From assembly GCA_963580285.1 (NCBI GenBank), contig OY757016.1:45275124-45339123 (forward strand): a stretch of DNA of 64,000 nucleotides, in the 5' to 3' direction. Below, in pieces: positions 42,590-52,134 of this stretch (positions are counted from its first letter, which is position 1; each line of letters starts with the position of its first letter). The position numbers and the translations under genes were made by a program. The stretch is from Lucinisca nassula. Lineage: Eukaryota > Mollusca > Bivalvia > Lucinida > Lucinidae. The notes under the pieces were generated by a model that worked only from the letters and a program-made list of their open reading frames with translations, searched no databases and had not been told where the DNA came from.

Positions 42590-44545
42590 AGGATGTTATG
42601 TGAAAACACTAGACAAGGCTTAAAGTGAGCAGAAAAGGCTTAGGCCAGCCCAAAGGCTTTAAAGAAAGCTGGACGCAGTCAAGCCCAGAAGGATTTGAGA
42701 TGAGCATCAAAAGTTTAGACAAGCCCAGAAGGCTTTAAGGTGAGCAGCAAAGACTTATAAGGCAAGCCCAGAAGGCTTTAAGGTGAGAAGCAAGGCTTAT
42801 AAGGCAAGCCCAGAGTGCTTCAATGTGAGCAGCAAAGGCTTATAAGGCAAACCCAGAAGGCTTTAAAGTGAGCAACAAAGGCTAATAAGGCAAGCACAGA
42901 GTGCTTCAAGGTGAGCACCAAAGGCTTAGGAAGGCCCAATGAGGCTTTAAGGTAAGAAGCAAAGGCTTTTGAAAGCCTGGGAAGCCCCGAGGTGAGCAAT
43001 AATAATTAAAGGCTAAGGCAAGACCAGAAGGCATTAAGCTGAGTACCAAGGCTTTTCGAAAGCCTGGGATGCCTTAAGGTGAGCAACAAAGGCTTAGACA
43101 AGCCTAGAAGGCTTTAAGGTCAGACAAGAGGTGAGCAGCAAATGCTCTGACAAGAGATGAGCAGCAAAGGCTTAGGCAAGCCCAGAAGGCTTTAAGGTGA
43201 GCAACAAATGCTCAGACAAGCCCAGAAGGCTTTAAGGTGAGCAATAAATGCTCAGACAAGGCCAGAAGGCTTTAAGGTGAGCAACAAATGCTCAGGCAAG
43301 CCCAGAAGGCTTTAAGGTGATCAACAAATGCTCAGACAAGCCCAGAAGGCTTTAAGGTGAGCAACAAATGCTCAGACAAGAGGTGAGCAACAAATGCTCA
43401 GACAAGCCCAGAAGGCTTTAAGGTGAGCAACAAATGCTCAGACAAGCCCAGAAGGCTGTAAGGTGAGCAACAAATGCTCAGACTAGCCCAGAAGGCTTTA
43501 AGGTGAGCAACAAATGCTCAGACAAGAGGTGAGCAGCAAAGGCTTAGGCAAGCACAGAAGGCTTTAAGGTGAGCAGCAAATGATCAGACAAGAGGTGAGC
43601 AGCAAAGGCTTAGGCAAGCCCTAAAGGCTTTAAGGTGAGCAATAAATGCTCAGACAAGGCCAGAAGGCTTTAAAGTGAGCAACAAATGCTCAGACAAGCC
43701 CAGAAGGCTTTAAGGTGAGCAACAAATGCTTAGGCAAGCCCAGAAGGCTTTAAGGTGAGCAACAAATGCTTAGGCAAGCCCAGAAGGCTTTAAGGTGAGC
43801 AACAAATGCTTAGGCAAGCCCAGAAGGCTTTAAGGTGAGCAACAAATGCTCAGACAAGCCCAGAAGGCTTTAAGGCGAGCAACAAATGCTCAGACAAGCC
43901 CAGAAGGCTTTAAGGCGAGCAACAAATGCTCAGACAAGCCAAGAAGGCTTTAAGGCGAGCAACAAATGCTCAGACAAGCCCAGAAAGCTTTAAGGCGAGC
44001 AACAAATGCTCAGACAAGCCCAGAAGGCTTTAAGGCGAGCAACAAATGCTCAGACAAGCCCAGAAGGCTTTAAGGCGAGCAACAAATGCTTAGGCAAGCC
44101 CAGAAGTCTTATGGCGAGCAACAATTGCTTAGGCAAGCCCAGAAGGTTTTAAGGCGAGCAGCAAAGGGTTTGGCAAGCCCAGAAGGCTTAATGATGAAAA
44201 GCAGAGCTTAAGGGAAGCCCAGAAGGCTTTTATCATGAGATGCAGAGTTTAAGGGAAGCCCAGAAGGTTTATAGTAAGAAGCAGAGCATAAGGGAAGCCA
44301 AAGATTTATGTTGAAAAGCAGAGCTTAAGGGAAGCCTAGAAGGCTTTATGGTGAAAAGCAGAGCTTAAGGGAAGCCCAGAAGGCTTTATCATGAGATGCA
44401 GAGTTTAAGGGAAGCCCAGAAGGTTTATAGTGAGAAGCAGAGCTTAAGGGAAGCAAAGAAGGTTTTTGGTAAGCTGCAAAGGCTTAGGCAAGCCCCAAAG
44501 GCTTTAAGGCGAGCAGCAAAGATTAAGGCAAGCCCTGGAGGCTCA
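42590..44545 (+). repeat. 40 bp minisatellite
   Basis: Unit CCCAGAAGGCTTTAAGGTG + AGCAACAAATGCTCAGACAAG, 40 bp, in about 45-50 copies. The middle (about 43200-44100) is regular; both edges decay. Variants are clustered: GGCGAGC units at 43870-44150, CTTAGGC units at 43550-43860, and AAGCAGAGCTTAAGGGAAG units at 44200-44460. No frame stays open through it. Confidence 0.9.
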
Positions 44546-44699
44546 AAGGTGAGCAGATAAAGGCAGAGATATAAGTGTATCAAAAGCAGCCAAGGCACTG
44601 TGAATGTTTAGGCAATAGTGAATGCTAATAGCTCTTAAGATGCCAATCACAACAATTTCCCTCTGCTTTGTCGTCTACTGGTTACTTTAAAAGCTATTG

Positions 44700-44771
44700 T
44701 TGCAAACAGTGTGGGTCCTGATCAGATTGCTCTTCTATGAGCAGTCTGATCAATGTCCACACTGTTTGCCT
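44700..44771. repeat. E-type hairpin module, free-standing
   Basis: TTGCAAACAGTGTGGGTCC / TCCACACTGTTTGC arms with the inner stem TTGCTCTTCTATGAGCAG. No MITE ends nearby. Confidence 0.75.
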
Positions 44772-44778
44772 GCACGCA

Positions 44779-45137
44779 ACAAGAGCTGTCACTATAGGTG
44801 ACCAATGCCCCCCGTTGGAGCCAATTTCTCAGTTTTTTTGCAAAATTTCAAGGAGAGATAATTCAGCCAAAAATGAAAACAGGGTTATGGCCCTTGGTGA
44901 GAATGAAGCCCTTGTGATGGTGAATAAGTGTGTGAAGTTTCATGAGGCTAGGTCAAATACTTTTGAAGTTATGATCAAGGTTAAAGTTTTTGTGAAGGAC
45001 AGACAGACAGACAAACAAAAAACAAACAAACAGACATGGACAAACAGACAAACAAACATTGAAACAGACAGACAGGGCAAATATTATATGCCACCCCCCC
45101 CCCGCCCCCCAGAATCAAAGATTCACGTGAGGGCATA
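44779..45137 (+). mobile_element. Family O element
   Basis: AACAAGAGCTGTCACTATAG, ATGCCCCCCGTTGG near the left and CCCCCAGAATC...GGGCATAAAAA at the right, with GACAGACAGAC and ACAAACAAAC runs before the end. The 133-residue frame inside is the low-complexity repeat, not a gene. Confidence 0.55.
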
Positions 45138-45191
45138 AAAAAATAAATAAGAGGAATAGGTCAAGGATAACTTCGGCTCATCATTTCAACG

Positions 45192-45225
<34 letters not shown>

Positions 45226-45305
45226 AGAATCAAAGATTCACGTGAGGGCATAAAAAAATAAATAAGAGGAATAGGTCAAGGATAACTTCGGCTCATCATT
45301 TCAAC
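45109..45305 (+). repeat. Poly-C tract between two identical 80 bp copies
   Basis: CAGAATCAAAGATTCACGTG ... CATCATTTCAAC appears at about 45110-45191 and 45225-45305 with no difference seen, separated by a run of more than 30 C. It is either slippage-driven duplication or an assembly artefact at the homopolymer. Confidence 0.85.
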
Positions 45306-45955
45306 AAGGTCACCTGATGCCAAACACCAAGTTTCAAAACAATTGGCTTAGTGTTTCTGGAGGAGATTTTCAAGGGTTTTATACCATATTTGGGCATGGC
45401 TGTCATTTTAATCATGTGACCAACAAACTTTCACTCCACCATTGCCAGGTGGCTGCATATGAAATTTAACTGAAACTGGCCCAATGGTTTTAGAGAAAAT
45501 GTCCTTTAAAATGGCAATGAACCTGGGACCAAGGTCGCCAGATGACCTTGACCTTTGGCATCCATAAACATTCATATTGTACCTACGTCATATCATAGAT
45601 CACAATATTTTTAGACGAGGGACTTGTATTACCATTTTCCCATTCAAAAGACTTAGAGGAACCAAATTTGACCTTGCCGTAAAAAAGCCCCAGCGGTTCT
45701 TCAAAAAGGAAGTGTTTTTTTTCAGGTTTTTACCATATTTGGACATGGCAGCCATTCAAAAGCACTTTCTTCCCGCTGCATAAAAAATTTAATTGAAACT
45801 AGTCCAGTGCTTTCAGAGAAGAAGACATTTGAAAATGGTTGTTGGACAACACAAGATGGACCCCTACCATCCTAAAAGCGCCCCCCCCTCACACACACAC
45901 ACACTACCCCCACCCCACCCTTGAGCCTTTGGCTCCGGGAACTAAATATTTTCGA
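45306..45955 (+). mobile_element. Pearl/Helitron-like 3' segment
   Basis: Two units about 340 bp apart share ACCATATTTGG(G/A)CATGGC. The end GAGCCTTTGGCTCCGGGAACTAA resembles the hairpin-plus-CTAA end of family G, in mutated form. Contains a CA repeat near 45890. Confidence 0.5.
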
Positions 45956-46014
45956 GAAATACAACAGACTACACAAAAGGTGCATTTTTTCTTGGTTTCA
46001 GGTGAAGTTATTCC

Positions 46015-46291
46015 CTGCCCATAGGGGCTTGAAGAAATATATGGGCTGCATGATGCTTCCACGCAGAGCTGAATCCGGCCCACACACTAGTACTGGTAGA
46101 CAGCTTAGAGGATCTAAGCCTGTCCAGGAACCGCTGTGTGAGGTGGACTGTCCATGCTAATCTATTGGTTTCATTGGGCGACAGGGCTTGAGATGTAATT
46201 TCATCTCAATGTCGGGTAAAAGTCCCACAAAATTGGAAGCAACGTCTCCAAAATGACCTTTACAGTGTTGACCTCAAATCAAACAAAACAA
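46015..46291 (+). mobile_element. SINE-B, full length
   Basis: CTGCCCATAGGGGCTTGAAG to TTGACCTCAAATCAAACAAA; short deletion before the tail. Confidence 0.8.
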
Positions 46292-46411
46292 AACAAAAAA
46301 CAAAAATGGTTAACAGTGGACACAGTGTTGAAAAGGGAGTGACGGTTAACTCATATCCTGCTGAATAAATTACTTTAGCCACACCCATTCTGACTATCAA
46401 CCAATCAAACT

Positions 46412-47003
46412 GTGGCTTGAAGAAATAGATTGTGCTGCTGGTGCTTCCACACAGGAGCTGAAACTGACCACACAGTCATGAGTACTGGTAAACCGCTTAG
46501 AAGGACTAAGCCTGCCCAGGCAAAGTGGTGTGTCAAACTGTCCAGTGCTTTGTTTGTTTGATTTGAGGTTTAACCTTTCCGTCAACACTGTAAAGGTCAT
46601 TTTGGAGACGTTGCTTCCAATTTTGTGGGACTTTTACCCGACATTGAGATGAAATGACATCTCAAGCCCTGTCGCCCATGAAACCAATAGGGTTTATTAG
46701 CATCGACGGTCCGCCTCGCACAGCGGTTCCTGGACAGGCTTAGATCCTCTAAGTGGTTTACCAGTACTAGTGTGTGGGCTGGATTCAGCTCTGCGTGGAA
46801 GCATCGTGCAGCCCATATATTTCTTCAAGCCCCTATGGGCGGGGGCCGAATATAAGCCTTTTCGTTTCATTGGGCGCCAGGGCTTGAGATGTCATTTCAT
46901 CTCAGTGTTGGGTAGAAGTCTCACAAAATTGGAAGCAGCATCTCCAAAATGACCTTAATAGTGTTAACGGGACGTTAAACATTAATACAAACAAACAATA
47001 TAA
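46412..47003 (+). mobile_element. SINE-B split by another SINE-B
   Basis: Head 46412-46546 (TGTGGCTTGAAGAAATAG to GTCCAGTGC), tail 46848-47003 (ATATAAGCCTTTTCGTTTC to AATACAAACAAAC). The insertion is the minus-strand SINE-B at 46547-46847. Confidence 0.75.
46547..46847 (-). mobile_element. SINE-B, innermost of the nest
   Basis: TTTGTTTGTTTGATTTGAGG to CCCTATGGGCGGGGGCC; full length. Confidence 0.8.
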
Positions 47004-47329
47004 ACAACCAATCAAATTACTTAAATAATATATTCGTTCAGTTCACAAATGATATGACAAACAGTGAAGATCCTGATCAGATGGCTTCTGTAAGATGGCT
47101 TCTACAGAAGCCATCTGATCTGGATCTACACTGTTGGCAAAGGTAAGGGTTGTCATGAACAGCAGGATATGCCCTTACAAGCATCTTATAATTTAAACAT
47201 AATAATACAATTATAGCTTGGTAATTTACCGATTTTCAAATATTCTGCAATTTTCTGAAAACAGCGGGATTTGAGGACAACAAAAGATGGATTAACCAAT
47301 ACAGCACTATGAAAATTCTTGAGCAAACA

Positions 47330-47490
47330 ATTTTTTCAGCCAAAATCAGGCTTGTCACTGATGAGGACTGGTTGGCCGAAACTAGCTAGTCTGGTCCAGA
47401 AAACAAGTACATTCCATATTTTCCGGTTCTGTAGTGCATTCCCTGCTTCCAAAGGACAACCCTTTCTGGAACATATTGACAGTTCAAATG
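47330..47490 (+). mobile_element. Fragment of the hammerhead retroelement
   Basis: Contains a hammerhead-like block (47352-47400), then GTACATTCCATATTTTCCGG, AGTGCATTCCCTGCTTCC and AAAGGACAACCCTTTCTGG. These match the region after the ribozyme in the 18.5 kb copy (minus strand). The CTTCACT...CTGGTGT part is absent. Confidence 0.65.
47352..47400 (+). ncRNA. Hammerhead ribozyme, degenerate
   Basis: CTGATGA (47358-47364), GAAA (47378-47381), stem III CTAG/CTAG and cleavage triplet GTC (to 47391) are intact. Stem II GGAC/GGCC has an A-G mismatch, and stem I (TTGTCA with TGGTCC) is weakened to A-U, C-G and two wobbles. Activity is likely reduced or lost. Confidence 0.7.
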
Positions 47491-47790
47491 ATGGGTTAAG
47501 GCCGTTTATTTCCTGACGCGACATAAAATAACTGACATTTTAAAATCACATTTCTCTGCAATTATGGGTGTGTAACAAGTATAAAAGATATCCTGTAATT
47601 TTCCAACAACAGCTCTTATTTGACATTTCATTACATTATCTAACTTCCTTTCAAATAAAATCTAGGCTGAAACGACTTGGCCAAATCTTGCCTAAGGGTT
47701 CCGAACATGACAGAGCCCCTGCAATTGTGTGACCTAATCTTCCACGACTGTGGGACAAAAAAATGATTAAAAACACCAGCAGCTAGATTC

Positions 47791-48011
47791 TTAATAATTA
47801 TCCCTTGTCCTGTTGAGCCCAGATATGCCTCATCTTTCAAACAATGTAGATCCAGATCAGATGGCTTCTGAAGAAGCCATCTGATCAGGATCTACATTGT
47901 TTGTCAGTCAGATTGTGAATTTGTTGCATTAATTTGCATCAAGTAATCTGATTAGCTCATAACGGGTAGTGGGTGTGGCAGATTGAAATATTCAGCAGGA
48001 CAAGGGCTTAA
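47791..48011 (-). mobile_element. Family E2 MITE
   Basis: TTAATAATTATCCCTTGTCC (left) and GGACAAGGGCTTAA (right); perfect hairpin AAACAATGTAGATCC / GGATCTACATTGTTT around TGGCTTCTGAAGAAGCCA (47838-47903). Confidence 0.8.
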
Positions 48012-48092
48012 GTTCAAAATGGAGCCTGATACAGCATCACACATTTGAAATATACTGTATTCAACCTATTTACAGCACATATCCCTAATTAC

Positions 48093-48264
48093 ATACATTT
48101 ATGATAACACATCCCTATGACACATCCATGTGAAATAGTGCATTTTTTTTGTATCTCCATGCTATGTGGTTAATTTTTCTGATGAAAATTTGTCATATTC
48201 TTATTTAAACTTTAAACAAAGGTTGTAGGTGCTCGTTTGAACTGCCTCCATAAAGTGATTCTAC
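48093..48264 (-). mobile_element. MITE family C, partial
   Basis: TGATAACACATCCCTATGAC, AAAGGTTGTAGGTGCTCG and both small palindrome arms. It stops where SINE-B (48271-48571) begins. Confidence 0.65.
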
Positions 48265-48270
48265 TAAAGA

Positions 48271-48571
48271 CCACCAGCCCCTGCCCATCGGGGCTTGAAG
48301 AAACAGATGGGCTGCATGATGCTTCCATGCAGAGCTGAAACAGACCCGCACACGAGTACTTGTAAACCACTTAGAGGATCTAAGCCTGCCTAGGCAAAGC
48401 GATGCGAGTGTCGGACAGTCCATGCTTATAAACCCTATTGGTTTCATTGTGCGGCAGGGCTTGAGGTGTCATTTCATCTCAATGTCAGGTAAAAGTCCCA
48501 CAAAATTGGAAGCAATGTCTCCAAAATGATCTTTACGGTGTTGACGGGGACATTAAACTTCAAATCAAACG
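48271..48571 (+). mobile_element. SINE-B, full length
   Basis: AGCCCCTGCCCATCGGGGC to TTCAAATCAAACGAACAA, between two partial copies of the same C-family segment. Confidence 0.8.
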
Positions 48572-48574
48572 AAC

Positions 48575-49065
48575 AATAATTTTTCTGATGAAAATTTGTG
48601 ATATTCTTATTTAAACTTTAAACATACTGTATTTGCCCTAATTAGCGCACCGTGCGCTTAGTTTTTTAAAAATCGTGTCAAAAAATCACAGTGAAAAATC
48701 TATCTAATTACCGCACACTCGATGCGAAAATAATAGCTTCCGTGATAATGCATACTGATATTTACTGAGTCGGAAAAGGATACTAAAGCATTGTCTTCAC
48801 TGTTGAAGAAAAAACAGTAAGTTTTTTATTGATTTACTGTGAGAGCTTCCAAAAAAGTATGCGCTTATGCATTTCCTTTTCAAAAATAGCTTTGATGTGC
48901 GCTTATAGGAGCATGTGCAGTAATTAGGGCGAATACGGTAGGTTGTAGGTGTGCTTTAGAACTGCCTCAATAAGGAGGTACTAAAGACCACAATCTCCAT
49001 TTTTTTAGCAAAAATAAAGAACATATTGTATACCCCTGTAAATCCCAGTTTTCTCCGTTTGACGG
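48575..49065 (-). mobile_element. MITE family C, second partial copy, split by a TA MITE
   Basis: AATTTTTCTGATGAAAATTT repeats 48171-48192. It is broken at ACA-TA-GG by the MITE 48627-48938, then continues GGTTGTAGGTGTGCTTTAG to AAATCCCAGTTTTCTC. Confidence 0.7.
48627..48938. mobile_element. Tc1/mariner-type MITE
   Basis: CTGTATTTGCCCTAATTAGC and complement CCGTATTCGCCCTAATTACT ends, TA on each side (48625-48626, 48939-48940). The empty site AAACATAGGTTGTAGG is recovered by removing it and one TA. About 312 bp, noncoding. Confidence 0.85.
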
Positions 49066-49284
49066 CCAAGTTTCATAGGCTTCAGAATTTCTCTTGGTTT
49101 AAACTTTATTTCTTTGTATAATACATACATCTTTTACACAGATAATGGTAACACAGAATACAAGTATCATACAAAGGGATTCAGAAAAAAGTCAACTGAC
49201 TTATTCAAATCTGTATTCTCTTAATAATATCTCCTTCTTCACAACAGCATACATTGTATTATGTAGATACTCATGTGAATTGCC

Positions 49285-49856
49285 AGCCTCAGAAGCTCAG
49301 TCGCATGTGCATCTGACTCATCACGTGATCTAGTCCGTGAAATGAAGACTCACCTAAACCCCACTTCATATATAGAAATCTGGGGTTTACGGGGGTACAC
49401 ATTATTATTCTTCTCTCTGCTCCAAGACATAGGTTGTGGGTACTCGTTAGAACCGCCTCATTGAGGCAGTTCTAACAAGTACCAACAACCTATGTTTTGA
49501 GCATTTATAAGAAAAATATCATGGATTTTCATCAGAAAAGTAGCCATTTTGGAGATGTGAAAAACAGTTGAGTTATCATAATGCTGGTGATCAGGAGGAT
49601 GCGGGTTCGATTCCCGCGGGGTTGGCAAAATTCTTTCATGGAGATTCATCATGAAATCTTTTCTACAGTCACTCTCTCCCTTCTGCCTATTCAAGAAGGG
49701 CAGTTGTCAGTTTCTGACGAAAGAATGTGCACTGTACTAGTTAACCGCTTAAGTATAAGCCTGCCAAGGAAAAGAGTGGATAGGTAAACTGACCGACTCA
49801 AAAATGACATAAACAGTGTTCACTGGGCCATTAAACTTCAACACAAACAAACAAAA
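49285..49856 (+). mobile_element. SINE-A split by MITE C in its tRNA head
   Basis: Head start 49285-49318 (AGCCTCAGAAGCTCAGTCG ... CATCTGACT). It resumes at 49584 with CTGGTGATCAGGAGGATGCG, B box GGTTCGATTCC, body and CACAAACAAACAAAA tail. CT is repeated at the junctions. Confidence 0.8.
49319..49583 (+). mobile_element. MITE family C, complete, exact borders
   Basis: Starts CATCACGTGATCTAGTCC and ends AGTTATCATAATG. Because it splits a SINE-A of known sequence, it defines the family ends: CATCACGTGA and, on the complement, CATTATGATAAC, with weak inverted similarity and at most a 2-3 bp target duplication. Confidence 0.8.
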
Positions 49857-49891
49857 CTCATGTGAATAACCTTGACAAGTTAAGCGGTGGA

Positions 49892-50155
49892 TTTGTTTGA
49901 TTCGAGGTTTAACGTCCCCATCAACACTTTATAGGTCATTTTGGAGATGTTGCTTCCAACTTGTGGGACTTTTACCCGACATTGAGATGAAATGACATCG
50001 CAAGCCCTGCCGCGCAATGAAACCAATAGGGTTTATAAGCATGGACGGTCCGACTTGCAGACTTAGATCCTCTAAGTGGTTTACTAGTACTCGTGTGCGG
50101 TCGGATTCAGTTCTGCGTGGAAGCATCATGCTTCAAGCCCCAATGGGCGGGGCCG
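49892..50155 (-). mobile_element. SINE-B with 14 bp target duplication
   Basis: TTTGTTTGATTCGAGG to CCAATGGGCGGGGCCG with internal deletions. AGTTAAGCGGTGGA (49878-49891) and AGTTAAGTGGTGGA (50156-50169) flank it. Confidence 0.85.
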
Positions 50156-50429
50156 AGTTAAGTGGTGGAACAGAAACAATTATTTTATCTATTCCCATGT
50201 TACTGCCAGTGTAAAATCAATCTCCTGAGAACGATGTTTTATTCAGACCAATTAACTTTTCTTTATTGCTGATCTATCAAGGGATAAGTGGGATAAAGAC
50301 CCCCTATTTTTCAGACAGACAAATTTAGAACTGAATCCAATTTTCCGTTTTTTTTTTTTCTAGAATTTAAACCGTGGCATAAGCTCTAGACAAGGATACA
50401 CATGAGTAACACGGAAAATCCGCGGATAA

Positions 50430-50582
50430 TTTTTCTTATTTTTCATAAACAACATATGTTGTGGGTACTTGTTAGAATCGCCTCGATGAGGCGATTCTAA
50501 CAAGTACCCACAACATATGTCTCGAACAAGTAATAAAGAAGATAATCTGTTAACTATTTTCGTTATTCCCCTTTATCTGGAG
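50430..50582 (+). repeat. Solitary D unit
   Basis: ACATATGTTGTGGGTACTTG / CAAGTACCCACAACATATGT arms around TTAGAATCGCCTCGATGAGG, a perfect or nearly perfect hairpin (50449-50521), then AATAAAGAAGATAATC and CCTTTATCTGG. Confidence 0.8.
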
Positions 50583-50859
50583 ACTAAACAGTGACATCGA
50601 TAAATCCTACTCAGACCTGACTGACATTGGATCCTCTTGATTTCTAACATTCTACCAAGTAATTTCCCAACACTTCATGACAAAACAACAATCTAAGGAA
50701 ATTAACGCGAGTCGATTCTTCCGAATCAATACACAAATGAAATATTTTTGTAAACATGCAACTGCAATTTCACAGGCAAAAAGCAAATTCCCAGACAGTT
50801 GTATACACTATACAGCCTACCATATTAACAAATCTTTGCATTAGACATCTGTTTGTTTG

Positions 50860-50975
50860 TTAGGTTTGTTTGTTTTCAACACTATTTAGGTCATATTTAA
50901 AAGCTCAGGTCAGTTTACCTAACCACACTTTTCCTGGGCAGGCTTCGATATACATAAATAGTTACGGAGAAGTTC
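50860..50975 (-). mobile_element. SINE-A 3' fragment
   Basis: TTTGTTTGTTTTCAACACTA, GTCAGTTTACCTAACCACAC and TTCCTGGGCAGGCTTCG; the head is missing. Confidence 0.65.
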
Positions 50976-50987
50976 CATGTTTTTTTT

Positions 50988-51170
50988 TCCATGGCATTCT
51001 ACGGCCTTTTGACCATGGCTGACCATGTTCTGTTAAATGTTCCCACAGAATTTGATGACCATGGTCATATATGACCATGGTCATATATCATGGTCCCAGG
51101 TGAAAATGATCATCAGTGGGCATAGACCATGGTCAATCATGTTTGACCATGGTGTTGATGAGGCCATCAA
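50988..51170. repeat. Cluster of GACCATGG-type palindromes
   Basis: GACCATGGTC or close variants occur at least seven times in about 180 bp (for example TGACCATGGTCATATATGAC around 51056). It is an internally repetitive, foldable segment of unknown class. Confidence 0.65.
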
Positions 51171-51280
51171 AAACCACAAGCAGCCATTTTCGCCTGCACT
51201 TAATTTATAGCACCCCAAAACCCAACCAAACTGAATCTATTCATCCACTTCAGGAGATACTTTATGACATAGAATGGTCC

Positions 51281-51822
51281 TTAACCCTTTTTGTACCGGA
51301 AAGCCCAAAATGGGTAATTGGCAAACAGTGCAGGCCTAGATCAGCCGCCGCAGAATGTGGCATCTAATCAGGGCCTACGACCCCCACCCATCGAGGCTTG
51401 AAGAAATAGATGGGCTGCATGATGCTTCCACACAGAGCTGAAACCGACCGCACACAAGTACTGGTAAACTGCTTAGAGGATCTAAGGCTGTGTGAGTCGA
51501 CCCGTCCATGCTTATAAACCCTATTGGTTTCAGTGAGGGACAGGGCTTGAGATGTCATTTCATCTTAATGTTGGGTAAAAGTCCCAAAAAATTGGAAGCA
51601 ATGTCTCCAAAATGACCTTTACAGAGTTGAAGGGGACATTAAACCTCCAATCAAACAAACAAAACTAATCAGGGCCTACACTGTTTGCAAAAAGTTCAGC
51701 CTATCTAGCCATTTTCCAAATAAATTTTGAAGAAAACACAACCTGACACCCTAAATTTGGAAATGAACTCCTGCTATTTAAAAGGTGGATAATAAAGATT
51801 CCATTTGCTACAAAATATGCTG
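51281..51822 (+). mobile_element. piggyBac-like MITE E1 split by SINE-B
   Basis: TTAACCCTTTTTGTACCGG left end, hairpin left arm, insertion, then CACTGTTTGCAAAAAGTTCA, AACCTGACACCCTAAATTTG and GATTCCATTTGCTACAAAA. The right TTAA is not preserved. Confidence 0.8.
51379..51664 (+). mobile_element. SINE-B with 15 bp target duplication
   Basis: GACCCCCACCCATCGAGGC to CCAATCAAACAAACAAAA. CTAATCAGGGCCTAC is present at 51364-51378 and 51665-51679. Confidence 0.88.
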
Positions 51823-52134
51823 AGCCCTCAGTCTAACAAGCAAATCCTAAAGGCAGATACATGTATCATTTTGTCTGTTCATTATTTTGTTTAAATTCTG
51901 TTGCATGTCCAGCTGGCCATGTTAGCTGCCCGGTAAACATATATATATAAGCACATTTTTCCTCGACAGATTTTGTCCATTGCCCTTCTTGACTGATTCA
52001 AAAGACTGCAGAGAGAGAATGACCAAAGAAAATGTTTCCTATCTTTTGGAGTTTAACAGCCCATTCAACACTATTTAGGTCATTTTTGAGCTGGTCAGTT
52101 TACCTATCCACACTTTTCCCGGACAGGCTTATAT

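Larger units (their letters stand above)
46346..47178 (+). mobile_element. Family E2 MITE with two SINE-B copies nested in series
   Basis: E2 occupies 46346-46411 (TTAACTCATATCCTGCTG ... AACCAATCAAAC) and 47006-47178 (AACCAATCAAATTACTT, hairpin, AGCAGGATATGCCC). AACCAATCAAA is present on both sides of the inserted block, a likely target duplication. The hairpin (47050-47135) has its inner stem partly duplicated (GATGGCTTCTGTAAGATGGC). Confidence 0.8.

Noticed and set aside
42590..44545. CRISPR-like array
   Set aside because: The 40 bp units are contiguous with no unique spacers, in a eukaryotic repeat context.
44737..45138. 133-residue open frame
   Set aside because: It runs through a hairpin module, an O element and (GACA)n/poly-C repeats. 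Composition is repeat-driven and there is no domain.
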